From contig NZ_FMBW01000077.1 of NCBI RefSeq assembly GCF_900091725.1, positions 1 to 64,000 of the forward strand: a stretch of 64,000 bases of DNA, written 5' to 3'. The notes beneath the pieces were generated by a model. It had not been told where the DNA came from and searched no databases. It saw only the letters and a list, made by a program, of their open reading frames with translations. Below are positions 34,657 through 44,080 of this stretch, one piece after another. The DNA comes from Streptomyces sp. DvalAA-43. Lineage in GTDB: Bacteria > Actinomycetota > Actinomycetes > Streptomycetales > Streptomycetaceae. The translations under genes and the position numbers were made by a program. Every line of letters starts with the position of its first letter. Position 1 is the stretch's first letter.

Positions 34657-36255
34657 ATGTCGCCCTCACGCGGCGCTCTCGTGACCGGTGCGGTCCTCAC
34701 CGCGGCGGCTGCCGCGACGATCGCCGTAGTCGTCTGGCCCGAAGGCTCCGATACCGGACTCGCCGGCGAGTCCTCGAACCCCCGCACCCCCGCGCCCGCC
34801 CCCTCGCCCACCCGGAGCTACCCGCTCTCCACCGCCCCGCGCACCATTCCCGCCGTACGGGAGCACATCGCGGCCCGGGGCCCCGGCTGGCGGCCCGGCA
34901 AGGACAGCGGGGTCGTCCTCGCCCACGGCAGCGGCACGCTCGGGGACGAGGGGCAGCTGCTGGCCAAGGAGCTGAAGATCCACTACCGGGGCGAGGTCCC
35001 CGCCCGCGCGGGCGATGTGGAGCTGGCCCTCGCCCCGGGCGCGGGCACCCCCGAGTCGTACACCCTCGACGTCCACGACGGACGGGTCAGGATCAGCGGA
35101 CCCGACCAGGCCGGGGTCTTCTACGGGACCCGCACCCTGAAGCAGTCGGTGCGCGCCGACGGCGTGATGCCGGAGGGCGAGGTGCGCGACCACCCCGACC
35201 GGCCGCAGCGCGGCTTCAACCTCGACATCGCGCGCAAGTTCTACACCGCCGGCTGGATCGAGGACCGGCTGCGCGAGATGGCCGACCTCAAGCTCAACCA
35301 GTTCGGCCTGCACTTCTCCGACGACCAGGCCTTCCGCATCGAGTCCCGCACCCACCCCGAAGTGGTGTCGCCGCAGCACCTCACCCAGGCGGAGGTGCGG
35401 CAGATCGTCTCCCTCGCCTCCCGGCTGCACATCGAGGTCGTCCCGGAGATCGACTCGCCGGGGCACCTCGGCGCGGTGCTGCGGGCCCACCCCGACCTCC
35501 AGCTGCGCAATGTGTCGGGCACGCCCTCGCCCGGCTCGCTCGACATCTCCGACCCGGGCTCGGCGAAGCTCGTCGACGAACTCCTCGGCGAGTACACCGA
35601 GCTGTTCAGCGGCGCGTACTGGCATCTGGGCGCCGACGAGTACCTCGCGCTGATGGCACGGGACCCGGCCGCCTCGTATCCGCAGCTCCAGCGCGCCGCC
35701 CGGCAGAAGTACGGGGCGCAGGCCGGCATCAAGGACCTCGCGACCGGCTGGCTGAACGACCGCGCGGCGGTGGTGCGCCCGCACGGCAAGCGGCCCAAGG
35801 CGTGGAACGACGGCTTCTTCCGTGACGGGACCGTCCACGCCGACAAGGACATCGAGGTCGAGTACTGGACGGGCAAGGAGTACGGCGCCCGGCAGCCCGA
35901 GGAGTATCTGCGCGAGGGGCGGCGCCTGGTGAACCTCAACGACGAGTACCTCTATTACGTGCTCGGTCAGCCCAACAATTTCGTCTACCCGACGGGCGAG
36001 CGGATCTACCAGCAGTGGACCCCGCTCGTCCTGCGCGGCACCCAGCCGGTCCCGGCGCGCTACTCCGGCCAGATCCTCGGCGGCCGGTTCGCGGTCTGGG
36101 GCGACCTCCCGCAGGCGCAGACCACGGAGCAGGTGGCGCAGGGCATCCGGATGCCGCTGCGGGCGGTCGCCCAGAAGCTGTGGGTCCCGGGGAAACCGGC
36201 CCTGAGCTGGGAACGGTTCCGGGACCTGGCCGCACGGATCGACAAGGCGGGCTGA
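34657..36255 (+). CDS. GH20 beta-N-acetylhexosaminidase
   Basis: The 532-residue exported enzyme has an N-terminal signal/anchor (ALVTGAVLTAAAAATIAVVVW) and a Pro/Ser linker. A GH20b-like domain (about 75-185) follows, then the GH20 barrel starting at RGFNLDIARKFYTAGWIED. Asp327-Glu328 in HLGADEYL is the catalytic pair of the family. It releases terminal GlcNAc or GalNAc from chitin fragments or glycans. ATG 34657 follows CGGAGG. Monocistronic. Confidence 0.9.
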   Translation: MSPSRGALVTGAVLTAAAAATIAVVVWPEGSDTGLAGESSNPRTPAPAPSPTRSYPLSTAPRTIPAVREHIAARGPGWRPGKDSGVVLAHGSGTLGDEGQLLAKELKIHYRGEVPARAGDVELALAPGAGTPESYTLDVHDGRVRISGPDQAGVFYGTRTLKQSVRADGVMPEGEVRDHPDRPQRGFNLDIARKFYTAGWIEDRLREMADLKLNQFGLHFSDDQAFRIESRTHPEVVSPQHLTQAEVRQIVSLASRLHIEVVPEIDSPGHLGAVLRAHPDLQLRNVSGTPSPGSLDISDPGSAKLVDELLGEYTELFSGAYWHLGADEYLALMARDPAASYPQLQRAARQKYGAQAGIKDLATGWLNDRAAVVRPHGKRPKAWNDGFFRDGTVHADKDIEVEYWTGKEYGARQPEEYLREGRRLVNLNDEYLYYVLGQPNNFVYPTGERIYQQWTPLVLRGTQPVPARYSGQILGGRFAVWGDLPQAQTTEQVAQGIRMPLRAVAQKLWVPGKPALSWERFRDLAARIDKAG

Positions 36256-36397
36256 GCGGAATCCGCGTGGACAGCGCAGTGGGCGGAGGTTGGGTTCCGG
36301 ATGCCGCGCGTTCCGGGGAGGGGCGCGCGTTCTCGTGTCCGGGCCCGGAATCCCGCGCTCGGACACCCGTGTTCAGAACCTTGGGGGGTTCCGCTCC

Positions 36398-36640
36398 ATG
36401 CTCTGCTCCACCTGCCGTCTCAGACCGCCGGTCACCGACGACGGACGCTGTCTGCTCCGTGCCGGTCCGGCCGGTGCGGCGACGGCCCCGATGCGGCCCG
36501 TCCCGGCCTTCTACGCGCCGCAGCAGTACCTGCGCTCGCCCGGAGGGCTCGCGAAGGCCGTCGTCGTGCTGCTGGCGCTCATCGCCGTGGCGGCGGAGCT
36601 GAACGTCCGCCGCGTGATCGCGGCCGGGATCGCGAACGAC
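36398..36640 (+). pseudogene. Truncated DUF4328 family gene (5' remnant)
   Basis: ATG 36398, behind a GGGGGG tract, opens a protein that starts like Streptomyces DUF4328 membrane proteins: a zinc-ribbon-like MLCSTCRLRPPVTDDGRC, a Pro-rich linker, then YLRSPGGLAKAVVVLLALIA. After about 80 residues the similarity stops and the helices expected later are absent. The frame then runs on as antisense of the NRPS gene. It looks like the 5' end of a core gene cut when the PKS-NRPS island arrived. The end coordinate is approximate. Confidence 0.5.
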
Positions 36641-36751
36641 TTCGCGACCATCCTCTTCGTGCGCAAGCTGACCCGGACGCAGGGGGAGCGGGCGGCCCTC
36701 GGTGTGTTTCCGCTGAGCACGTCGGGTCCGGCGGAGCGCGCCGGCTGGGGT

Positions 36752-36790
36752 AGGGCGCGGGGCCGGGAGTTCCCCCGGCCCGCACGCCCT
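36752..36790 (-). terminator. Candidate terminator of the PKS-NRPS operon
   Basis: Nested inverted repeats, AGGGCG (36752-36757) with CGCCCT (36785-36790) and GGGCCGGG (36760-36767) with CCCGGCCC (36774-36781), lie just after the NRPS stop codon. Confidence 0.55.
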
Positions 36791-36802
36791 GTCCCTCTCG
36801 GG

Positions 36803-39800
36803 TCAGCTCGTCCCGTCGGCGAGGGCCTCCCCGGCCTCCTCCCGCAGCAGCCGTACGTACTCCCGTGTCCATGTCTCGACCGTCGCCCGGTCCCACAGGT
36901 CGGCCGAATACTCCACGGCACCCTGCAGGACGTCCTCGGCCGGGGTCAGCACCATGACGAACTCCGACCGGGACGCGGCCGGGGCGATCTCCGCCACCGT
37001 GGTGGTGAGCCCCGGCAGTTCGATCCCGGTGTCCAGCGAACTCTCGTAGGCCAGATGGATGGCCAGGCCGTCCGGTACCTCGACGCCCCTGCGTTCCCGC
37101 AGCGCCGGTGCCACCTGGCGTGGCGACAGGGCGTGTTCCATGCCCAGGATCGTCGAACGGGTGACCCGGTCCGTCAGCTCCGCGAAGGAGCCGGAGCGCG
37201 CGTCACGGACCCGCAGGGCGAACCCGGTGGCCGTGCAGCCCACCAGGGACTCGAACTCGCGGGTCTCCCGGCCCGCGTAGGAGATGCCCATGACCACGTC
37301 CTCCTGCTCCGCCTTCGCCGCCAGCAGCCGGCCGAGCGCCGCGGCGGTCACCACGAAGGGCGTGGTCGCCCGCCGGACGGCCAGCCGTTCCACAGCGGCC
37401 CGGACCTCGGCGGGCACGGTGAATTCGATGACCTCGCCCCGCCCGCTGAGGGTGTCGGGCCTCGGCCGGTCCAGCGGCAGATCCGCCGCGAAGGGGGCGT
37501 CGGCGAGTTCCTCCACCCAGTAGTCCGTGCGGCGGGCACCGGTCGCCGCCGCGTGGGCGACCTGCCAGTGCGCGTACTCCACCTGCTGCGGCGCCGAGGC
37601 CGACAGACCGTGGCCGGTTCCGGTGGCATCCGCACGGTAGAGCGCGGCGAGTTCCTTCAGCAGCGTGGTCAGGGCCCATCCGTCGCAGGTGCAGTGGTGC
37701 AGCACGAGCAGCAGCACCCATTCCTCGGCGCCGGTGCGCAGCAGGCGGGTGGAGAGCACGTCCCCCTCGAAGAGGTCGAGCGGTGTCTCCGCCGCCTGCT
37801 CGGCGAGCCGTCCCACCTCGGTCTGCCGTTCCGGCTCCGGCCATGAGGTGAGGTCGTCGACGGGCAGGTCCAGGGGGCGGGATTCGAGCACTTCCTGTTG
37901 CCAGGAGTCGAGACCCTCCCGTACCAGGCGGGTGCGCAGCGCTTCATGACGATCCGTCAGTTGCTGGAGTGCGGTGCGGAGCGATCCGGGGTCCAGCGGG
38001 CCGGCGAAGGTGATCCGCAGGGCGACGTTGAAGACCTGCGGCTTGGCGTGACGGGCGTGCACGGTGGCGAAGCGCGACTGCTGCTGGCTGGCCGGGCCCC
38101 GGCGGAGGACCCTTCTCGATCCGGCACCGCGCACGAACTCCGTCATCGCGCGCAGCGTGGGTTCCTGGTAGAGCCGCGAAAGGGGGTACTCGATCCCCCA
38201 CGCCTCCCTGATCCGGTTGACCAGTCTCATCGCGGTGAGCGAATGGCCGCCCAGGTCGAAGAGGGAGACATCGGGATCGACGCCGGACGCGGCGAGGCCG
38301 AACTCGGCCGCCCAGAGATCACGGAGTCCGCTCTCCGGCCCGGTGCGGGGCGCGGGCTCCGGCGACGGGCCGTCGGCCGGGCGGGTGCCCGCCCCGTCCG
38401 CGGGGAGAGCGGGGCCGTCCGCCGGGAGGGAGGGGCCGGCCGGTGGGAGGTAGGGATCGACTGGTGGGAGCTGGGTCCGGTCCAGCTTGTCGTTGCTGGT
38501 CAGCGGCAGTTCGCCGAGGACCCGCCAGGCGCGCGGCACCATGTACTCCGGCAGGTGGTGGTGGAGCTCCTCGGCCCACCGGTCCGTGCGGGACCGTTGC
38601 TCCGCCGTGCTGTCGCAGCCCGGCTCGGCGGGCACCACATAGGCGGCCAGGAAGGTCTCGCCGTTCGCATGGCGCAGGCCGACGACGGCCGCCCGGCGGA
38701 CACCGTCGAGACGGCCCAGCGCCCGCGCCACCTCCTCCGGCTCGACGCGGAACCCGCGGATCTTCACCTGGTCGTCGGTACGGCCCACGAACACGAGCCG
38801 CCCGTCCGCCGTCCAGCGGACCAGGTCCCCCGTGCGGTAGCAGCGGTTGCCCGCCCCGCCCTCCGGGGCGGCCGCGAAACTCTCCTCGGTGAGTTCCGGC
38901 CGGTGCAGGTAGCCCGCGGCCACCCCCGGACCACCGACGAGGAGCTCACCCACCGCACCGATGGGCACCGGCTTGTCCGACGCGTCCACCACGCGCAGCG
39001 TCACGTTGTCGACCGGACGCCCGATCGCGATCACGTCCGCTCCCTCGTCCGGGACGGGCCCCTCGGCCCCGGGCGCGACCGTGTCGGCGACGCACAGCAC
39101 GGTCGCCTCGGTCGGGCCGTAGACGTTCACCGTCTCGTAGGGCGCCTCGGGCCTGGGGCGGGTGCGGAGCGCCTCGCCGCCCAGCAGCAGATGGCGCAGC
39201 GGGGGCTGATCGGCCACCGGCAGGCGCAGTACCTGTTCGCCCAGGGCCGTCGGCAGGAAGCCGAAGGCGATGTCCTGGTCCGCGTACCACCGGGCCAGGG
39301 CGAGCGGGTCGCGGCGGACCTGTTCACCGGCCACGACGACCGTGCCGCCCGCTGTCAGCGCCGGCCAGATCTCCATGAGGGAGGCGTCGAAGCTCTGGCT
39401 GCACACGACGGCACTCCGGTCGTCGCCGGTGAACGCGAAGCGTTCGTGGTGCCACCGGCAGAGATCCACGAGGCTGCGGTGGGTGAGCACGACGCCCTTG
39501 GGTGTGCCGGTGCTGCCCGAGGTGTAGATGACGGAGAAGGGGGACGAGCCGGTGGTGTCGGCCATGGGCCGGGTGCCCGACCCGGGGCCTCCCGTCGGAG
39601 CGGCGTCCGGGGCGACGACGGTCACCGGGCCGGGCAGCCGCAGGTCCTCCGCTCCGCCCGCGCCGCTGATCACCGTGCGGGCGCCGCTCTCGGCGATCAC
39701 CTGCGTGGCGCGTACGGCACCGAGCGACGGGTCGAGCGGCACATACGCGCAACCGGCCCGCAGTACGGCGAGCAGCGCCACGACGAACTCCGCGGAGCGC

Positions 39801-42800
39801 GGCAGCCACACCGCCACCACGGATCCCTGGTCACCGTCCGCCCGGTGTTCCGCGAGCACGGCGGCGAGCCGGCCGGCGCGTTCGTCCAGCTCCCGGTAGG
39901 TCAGCACGGCGTCCTCGCCCACCACCGCGGTCCGCGCGGGGTGCTCCGCCGCCTGCCGGGCGATCCAGTCGTGCACGGTGGTGTCCGCGACCGGCCGGAC
40001 CGGGCCGTGTTCCCAGCTCTCCGGCACCTCGTCGCCCTCGACCGCCGCACGCGCGAGCAGGGACAGCGGTGTGCCCGGCTTGTCGACGGCGGAGGCCAGG
40101 AGGTCCCGGAAGACCGTGAAGAACCGGTCGACGGTGCTCGGCTCGAACAGGTCCGCGTTGTACTCCAGATGACAGCGGACGCCCTCCGGCCGGTCGGTGA
40201 AGTAGACCGTCAGATCGGTCAGCGCCTTGTCGGGGCCCGCGTCCAGGGCGACCGCCTCGATGCCGGGGAGGTCGAGGCGGAACGGCTCCGCCGACTGGAA
40301 CTCGGCGCACACCTGGAACACCGGCGTGCGGTCCGTCCGGCGTGGCGGAGCGAGCGCGCGCACCACCTCCTCGAACGGTGTCCCCGCGTGGTCGTAGGCG
40401 TCGAGCGCGACGGCACGCACCCGGTCCAGCAACGTCGCGAATCCGGGATCGCCGGTGAGGTCGACCCGGAGCGCGAGGGTGTTGACGAAGAAGCCGACCA
40501 GCTCCTCGGCCCGCTGCGGCCGGTCCGAGACCGGGATGCCGATGACGACGTCCTCCTGCCCCGTGACCCGTCGCAGCATCGCCGCCCAGCCGGCCACCAG
40601 GGTCATGAACAGGGTGGCGTGGCGGTCGCGGCTCAGCTGCCTGAGCTGTTCGGACAGGCCGGGGTCGAGGGAGCGGAAGACGGCGCGGCCCTCGGAGGTC
40701 ATCTCCGCCGGGCGGGGGCGGTCGGTGGGCAGTTCGAGGACCGGCAGCTCACCGCCGAGCACGCGCAGCCAGTGGTCCAGGTCCTGCGCGGTGCCGGGGC
40801 CGTCCGCCGCCGCGCGCTGCTCCCGTGCGTGCTGGGCGTAGCTCCAGGTGAGTGCGGGCAGATGGGCCTCCGTACCGTCGAGTTCCGCCCGGTAGAAGGC
40901 GGCGAGGTCCCGGCACAGGACGGTCGCCGAGGCCGCGTCGACCACGATGTGGTGGAAGGACAGGACCAGTACGTGCTCGTCGGCCCCGGTCCGCACGGCC
41001 CTGCTGACGAACAGCGGGCCGTTCTCCAGGTCGAAGCGGCGGGCGCTCTCCGTCGCCAGTGCCTCCCGCACGGCGGCCTCGGCCCGGAGGGTGCCGTCCA
41101 CCACGCCGAAGTCGGGCTCGGCGGCTTCCCGCACCAGCTGGACCGCCGAATCGCCGGCTTGCCGGAAGACGGTGCGCAGCCCTTCGTGGCGGGCGACGAG
41201 CCGGCGCAGCGCGGTGTGCAGCGCCTCGGTGTCGAGCGCACCGCGCAGACGGATCGCCTTCACCTCGTTGTAGGCGGTGCGCCCGGGAAGCAGGCGCTCC
41301 AGGAACCAGATCCGCTCCTGGCCCGGGGAGAGGGGCGCGCCCCGGTCGGGTGCCCGCCGCTCCCGGTGGCGGCGGCGGAGGGCGTCCAGCCGGGGGAGAC
41401 CGGCGCGCAGCTGGTCCGCGGAGACGCCGAAGTCGACCAGTGCGACGATCTCGTCCGCGCCCGCGTCGGTCACCGCCTCGACCACCGGCAGGACGGTGTC
41501 CACGTCGCCGATCAGGGCCCGTTGGTCGCAGTAGCGGCCGTAGGCGCGCCGGAAGACCACGTCCAGGTCGTCCTCGCTGAGCGATCTCAGGTCGGTGGTG
41601 ACCCCGAGGCTGTTGGTGACGCCGCTGAACAGGGACAGCGAGGCCTGCATGTAGCGGGCCATCGGCGCGAAGGCCTCGGACCGGGCGGTGTCGTGGTCCT
41701 CGGAGAGGTAGGTGTGCAGCAGGACGGCGACCCGCCCGGCGTCCGGGTCGAGGCCGTGGAGCGCACGGGTCCGGCGGTAGCGGGCGATGTTCTCCCGGAG
41801 CTGGTCGACGTCCTGGGTCATCAGGTTGGTCACGATGCCCAGGTCGTGCGCGGCGGCGCGTTCGTACGACTCCGGGTTGCCGACCACCGCCGTGTAGAGC
41901 GGCGGCATCGTCTGGACGGGGCGCGGGAAGAGCCGGATCTCCCGTTCGCCGTCCCCGGTGGTGCGGCGCAGCGGCTCGCCCCGCCAGAGGCTCCGCACCT
42001 GCTCCAGCCGGTCGTACATCTCCTGCTTGTGCGTACCGAAGCGCTCGGGGAAGAAGACGAAGTCGTTGGCGTTCCACCCGCTCGCGACACCGAGGCCGAT
42101 GCGTCCGTTGGAGAGGTTGTCCGCCATGGACCACTCCTCCGCCACCCGGATCGGGTCGTGCAGCGGGAGTACGACCGAGCCGGCGTTGAGGCGGATGCGC
42201 CGGGTCTCCCGGGAGAGCGCCGCGGCCAGGACGGCGGGGTTCGGGAAGAGGCCGCCGAACGAGTTGAAGTGCCGTTCGGGCATCCACAACGCCTCGAACC
42301 CGTGGCGGTCGGCGAACCGGGCCGCCTCCATGAGCAGTTCGTAGCGGCCCTCCTTCGGGCCGGGTCCGTCGTCCGGGTAGTCGCCGAAGAAGTAGAGGCT
42401 GAAGTCCGCGCGACGCGGCGTCGTGGTCGCCGCGGGGGGCGGGGCGGTCACGGGAACGGGGGCCGGGGCGGCCACGGGAACGGGAGGTGCGGCGGCGACG
42501 GTTTCGGCCACGGGAACGGGACGCTCGGCAGGCCGCCGGGACGGGGCTGTGCCGGTGCGGAAGAAACCGGCCTCCCGCAGGTCCCTCAGCGACCCCCGCA
42601 CGGCGTCGGCCACGTGCTCGATGTCGCCGTCGGTGTGGGCCGTGGAGAGGAAGAAGTTGCGCCACTCCCACACATGCACGCCCCGCAGCATCAGGTGGTA
42701 GTAGAGGAGCTCCATGTCGGCGCGGTGCTCGAAGCGGAACTGGGAGCCGAACCAGCCCATCCGCAGGGGGAATTCCTCGGCCTCGAAGAAGTCGTTGAGC

Positions 42801-44080
42801 CCGGTGGCCAGTTCGGTCGTCCGGGCGTTGAGCCGTTCCTGGAGGCGCGGACTGTGCTCCTTCAGATGGGTGAGTACGGCGTGCGCCGCGGTCATCGACA
42901 CGGGGTGCTGGAGGTAGGTGCCGCCGAAGAAGGTGGTGTCGGCGGTCGGGCCGCTGTCGTCCCCGTAGCTCCAGTGGCCGCCGTCGATCCCGTCCATGAT
43001 GTCGGAGCGGCCGGCGACCGCGCCGATGGGGAATCCGCCGCCGAGGAGCTTGCCGTAGGTGGCGAGATCCGGGGTGACGCCGTAGAGCTCCTGGGCGCCA
43101 CGGAGAGCGGGACGGAATCCGGTCAGCATCTCGTCGAACATCAGCACGATGCCGTGGCGGGCGGTCAGTTCGCGCAGCCTGCGGACGAACGCGACGGGCT
43201 GGAGCGAGGGATGTCTGCTCTGCACCGGTTCGACGATGACGACCGCGATCCGTGACGCGTCCCGTTCGATCGCGTGCAGGGCCTCCTCGCTGCCGTATTC
43301 GAGGACGGTCAGCTCGGAGACGGCACTGTGCGGGATGCCCCGGGAGACGGGCACGGTCCCCTCCTGGGCACCGTGTCCGGCGAGCCGGCCCAGCACCTGG
43401 TCGGCATGGCCGTGGTAGGAGCCCTGGAAGGTGACGATCCGGTCCCGGCCGGTGGCGGCACGGGCGAGCCGGATCGCCGCCGCGTTGGCCTCCGTACCGG
43501 AGTTGGCGAAGGCCACCCGTTCCATCCCGGTCAGTTCGCACAGCAGCTCGGCGGCGCCGCCCGTCTCGACACTGCGGGGGCCGAGCCGGATGCCCCGGGA
43601 GAGGTGCTCGCGCACGGCGTCCCGGACGAAGCCGGGCTCGTGGCCGAAGAGGAGCACCCCGAAGCCCATGGTGATGTCGGTGTAGCTGTTGCCGTCGATG
43701 TCCTCGATCCGTGCGCCGTCCGCGCGACGGGCCGCCACGGGGTAGAGCATCTCCTTGGTCGACCTGCGGAACCCGACGACCGCCCGGCTGTCGGCGAGTC
43801 TTCGACGGTGGCGCTGGGCGAGCTGTCTGGAGGCCGCCGTCCTTGCCGTGTACCGGCGTACGAGGTCGTCGAGATGCTCTTGCTGCGTGCGGGGCGAGGT
43901 GGCGCGGACCATACCGGCGTCGGGGGCGATCACCACGCGCGGCCCGTGCGCCTGAGGCTGTGGTGCGGGGCCGGTCATGGCCCGTCCGGCGTCGATCCGC
44001 TCGGTGATGCGCCGGGAGAGTCCGGCCATGGCGGCCAGGTCGCGGTCCAGGGCGGCCGTGAGGCTCTGCTGCTCGGTCAC
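36803..44080 (-). CDS. Nonribosomal peptide synthetase: aminotransferase - luciferase-like monooxygenase - C - A - T - C
   Basis: The protein has 2425 residues. About 95-500: glutamate-1-semialdehyde-type aminotransferase with SGTEAN (194-199) and PLP Lys344 (TYGKLLGGGF), as in MycA/ItuA, which put a beta-amino group on an acyl-ACP. About 558-890: MupA-type FMN luciferase-like monooxygenase. About 915-1340: condensation domain, HHIVVD at 1043-1048. About 1368-1870: adenylation domain; residues aligned by eye to GrsA positions read D-A-M-F-L-G-V-V-L with Lys1865, suggesting an aliphatic residue. About 1918-1985: carrier, Ser1947. About 1995-2425: second condensation domain, HHCTCDG at 2128-2134. 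No thioesterase or reductase ends the protein. It overlaps the PKS by 4 bp (GTGA). Confidence 0.93.
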   Translation of the reverse strand: MTEQQSLTAALDRDLAAMAGLSRRITERIDAGRAMTGPAPQPQAHGPRVVIAPDAGMVRATSPRTQQEHLDDLVRRYTARTAASRQLAQRHRRRLADSRAVVGFRRSTKEMLYPVAARRADGARIEDIDGNSYTDITMGFGVLLFGHEPGFVRDAVREHLSRGIRLGPRSVETGGAAELLCELTGMERVAFANSGTEANAAAIRLARAATGRDRIVTFQGSYHGHADQVLGRLAGHGAQEGTVPVSRGIPHSAVSELTVLEYGSEEALHAIERDASRIAVVIVEPVQSRHPSLQPVAFVRRLRELTARHGIVLMFDEMLTGFRPALRGAQELYGVTPDLATYGKLLGGGFPIGAVAGRSDIMDGIDGGHWSYGDDSGPTADTTFFGGTYLQHPVSMTAAHAVLTHLKEHSPRLQERLNARTTELATGLNDFFEAEEFPLRMGWFGSQFRFEHRADMELLYYHLMLRGVHVWEWRNFFLSTAHTDGDIEHVADAVRGSLRDLREAGFFRTGTAPSRRPAERPVPVAETVAAAPPVPVAAPAPVPVTAPPPAATTTPRRADFSLYFFGDYPDDGPGPKEGRYELLMEAARFADRHGFEALWMPERHFNSFGGLFPNPAVLAAALSRETRRIRLNAGSVVLPLHDPIRVAEEWSMADNLSNGRIGLGVASGWNANDFVFFPERFGTHKQEMYDRLEQVRSLWRGEPLRRTTGDGEREIRLFPRPVQTMPPLYTAVVGNPESYERAAAHDLGIVTNLMTQDVDQLRENIARYRRTRALHGLDPDAGRVAVLLHTYLSEDHDTARSEAFAPMARYMQASLSLFSGVTNSLGVTTDLRSLSEDDLDVVFRRAYGRYCDQRALIGDVDTVLPVVEAVTDAGADEIVALVDFGVSADQLRAGLPRLDALRRRHRERRAPDRGAPLSPGQERIWFLERLLPGRTAYNEVKAIRLRGALDTEALHTALRRLVARHEGLRTVFRQAGDSAVQLVREAAEPDFGVVDGTLRAEAAVREALATESARRFDLENGPLFVSRAVRTGADEHVLVLSFHHIVVDAASATVLCRDLAAFYRAELDGTEAHLPALTWSYAQHAREQRAAADGPGTAQDLDHWLRVLGGELPVLELPTDRPRPAEMTSEGRAVFRSLDPGLSEQLRQLSRDRHATLFMTLVAGWAAMLRRVTGQEDVVIGIPVSDRPQRAEELVGFFVNTLALRVDLTGDPGFATLLDRVRAVALDAYDHAGTPFEEVVRALAPPRRTDRTPVFQVCAEFQSAEPFRLDLPGIEAVALDAGPDKALTDLTVYFTDRPEGVRCHLEYNADLFEPSTVDRFFTVFRDLLASAVDKPGTPLSLLARAAVEGDEVPESWEHGPVRPVADTTVHDWIARQAAEHPARTAVVGEDAVLTYRELDERAGRLAAVLAEHRADGDQGSVVAVWLPRSAEFVVALLAVLRAGCAYVPLDPSLGAVRATQVIAESGARTVISGAGGAEDLRLPGPVTVVAPDAAPTGGPGSGTRPMADTTGSSPFSVIYTSGSTGTPKGVVLTHRSLVDLCRWHHERFAFTGDDRSAVVCSQSFDASLMEIWPALTAGGTVVVAGEQVRRDPLALARWYADQDIAFGFLPTALGEQVLRLPVADQPPLRHLLLGGEALRTRPRPEAPYETVNVYGPTEATVLCVADTVAPGAEGPVPDEGADVIAIGRPVDNVTLRVVDASDKPVPIGAVGELLVGGPGVAAGYLHRPELTEESFAAAPEGGAGNRCYRTGDLVRWTADGRLVFVGRTDDQVKIRGFRVEPEEVARALGRLDGVRRAAVVGLRHANGETFLAAYVVPAEPGCDSTAEQRSRTDRWAEELHHHLPEYMVPRAWRVLGELPLTSNDKLDRTQLPPVDPYLPPAGPSLPADGPALPADGAGTRPADGPSPEPAPRTGPESGLRDLWAAEFGLAASGVDPDVSLFDLGGHSLTAMRLVNRIREAWGIEYPLSRLYQEPTLRAMTEFVRGAGSRRVLRRGPASQQQSRFATVHARHAKPQVFNVALRITFAGPLDPGSLRTALQQLTDRHEALRTRLVREGLDSWQQEVLESRPLDLPVDDLTSWPEPERQTEVGRLAEQAAETPLDLFEGDVLSTRLLRTGAEEWVLLLVLHHCTCDGWALTTLLKELAALYRADATGTGHGLSASAPQQVEYAHWQVAHAAATGARRTDYWVEELADAPFAADLPLDRPRPDTLSGRGEVIEFTVPAEVRAAVERLAVRRATTPFVVTAAALGRLLAAKAEQEDVVMGISYAGRETREFESLVGCTATGFALRVRDARSGSFAELTDRVTRSTILGMEHALSPRQVAPALRERRGVEVPDGLAIHLAYESSLDTGIELPGLTTTVAEIAPAASRSEFVMVLTPAEDVLQGAVEYSADLWDRATVETWTREYVRLLREEAGEALADGTS

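Noticed and set aside
37898..43255. A 1785-codon open frame on the plus strand opposite the NRPS gene
   Set aside because: Its translation is Arg/Gly/Val-rich without any domain and mirrors the NRPS coding strand; it is a typical high-GC antisense shadow.
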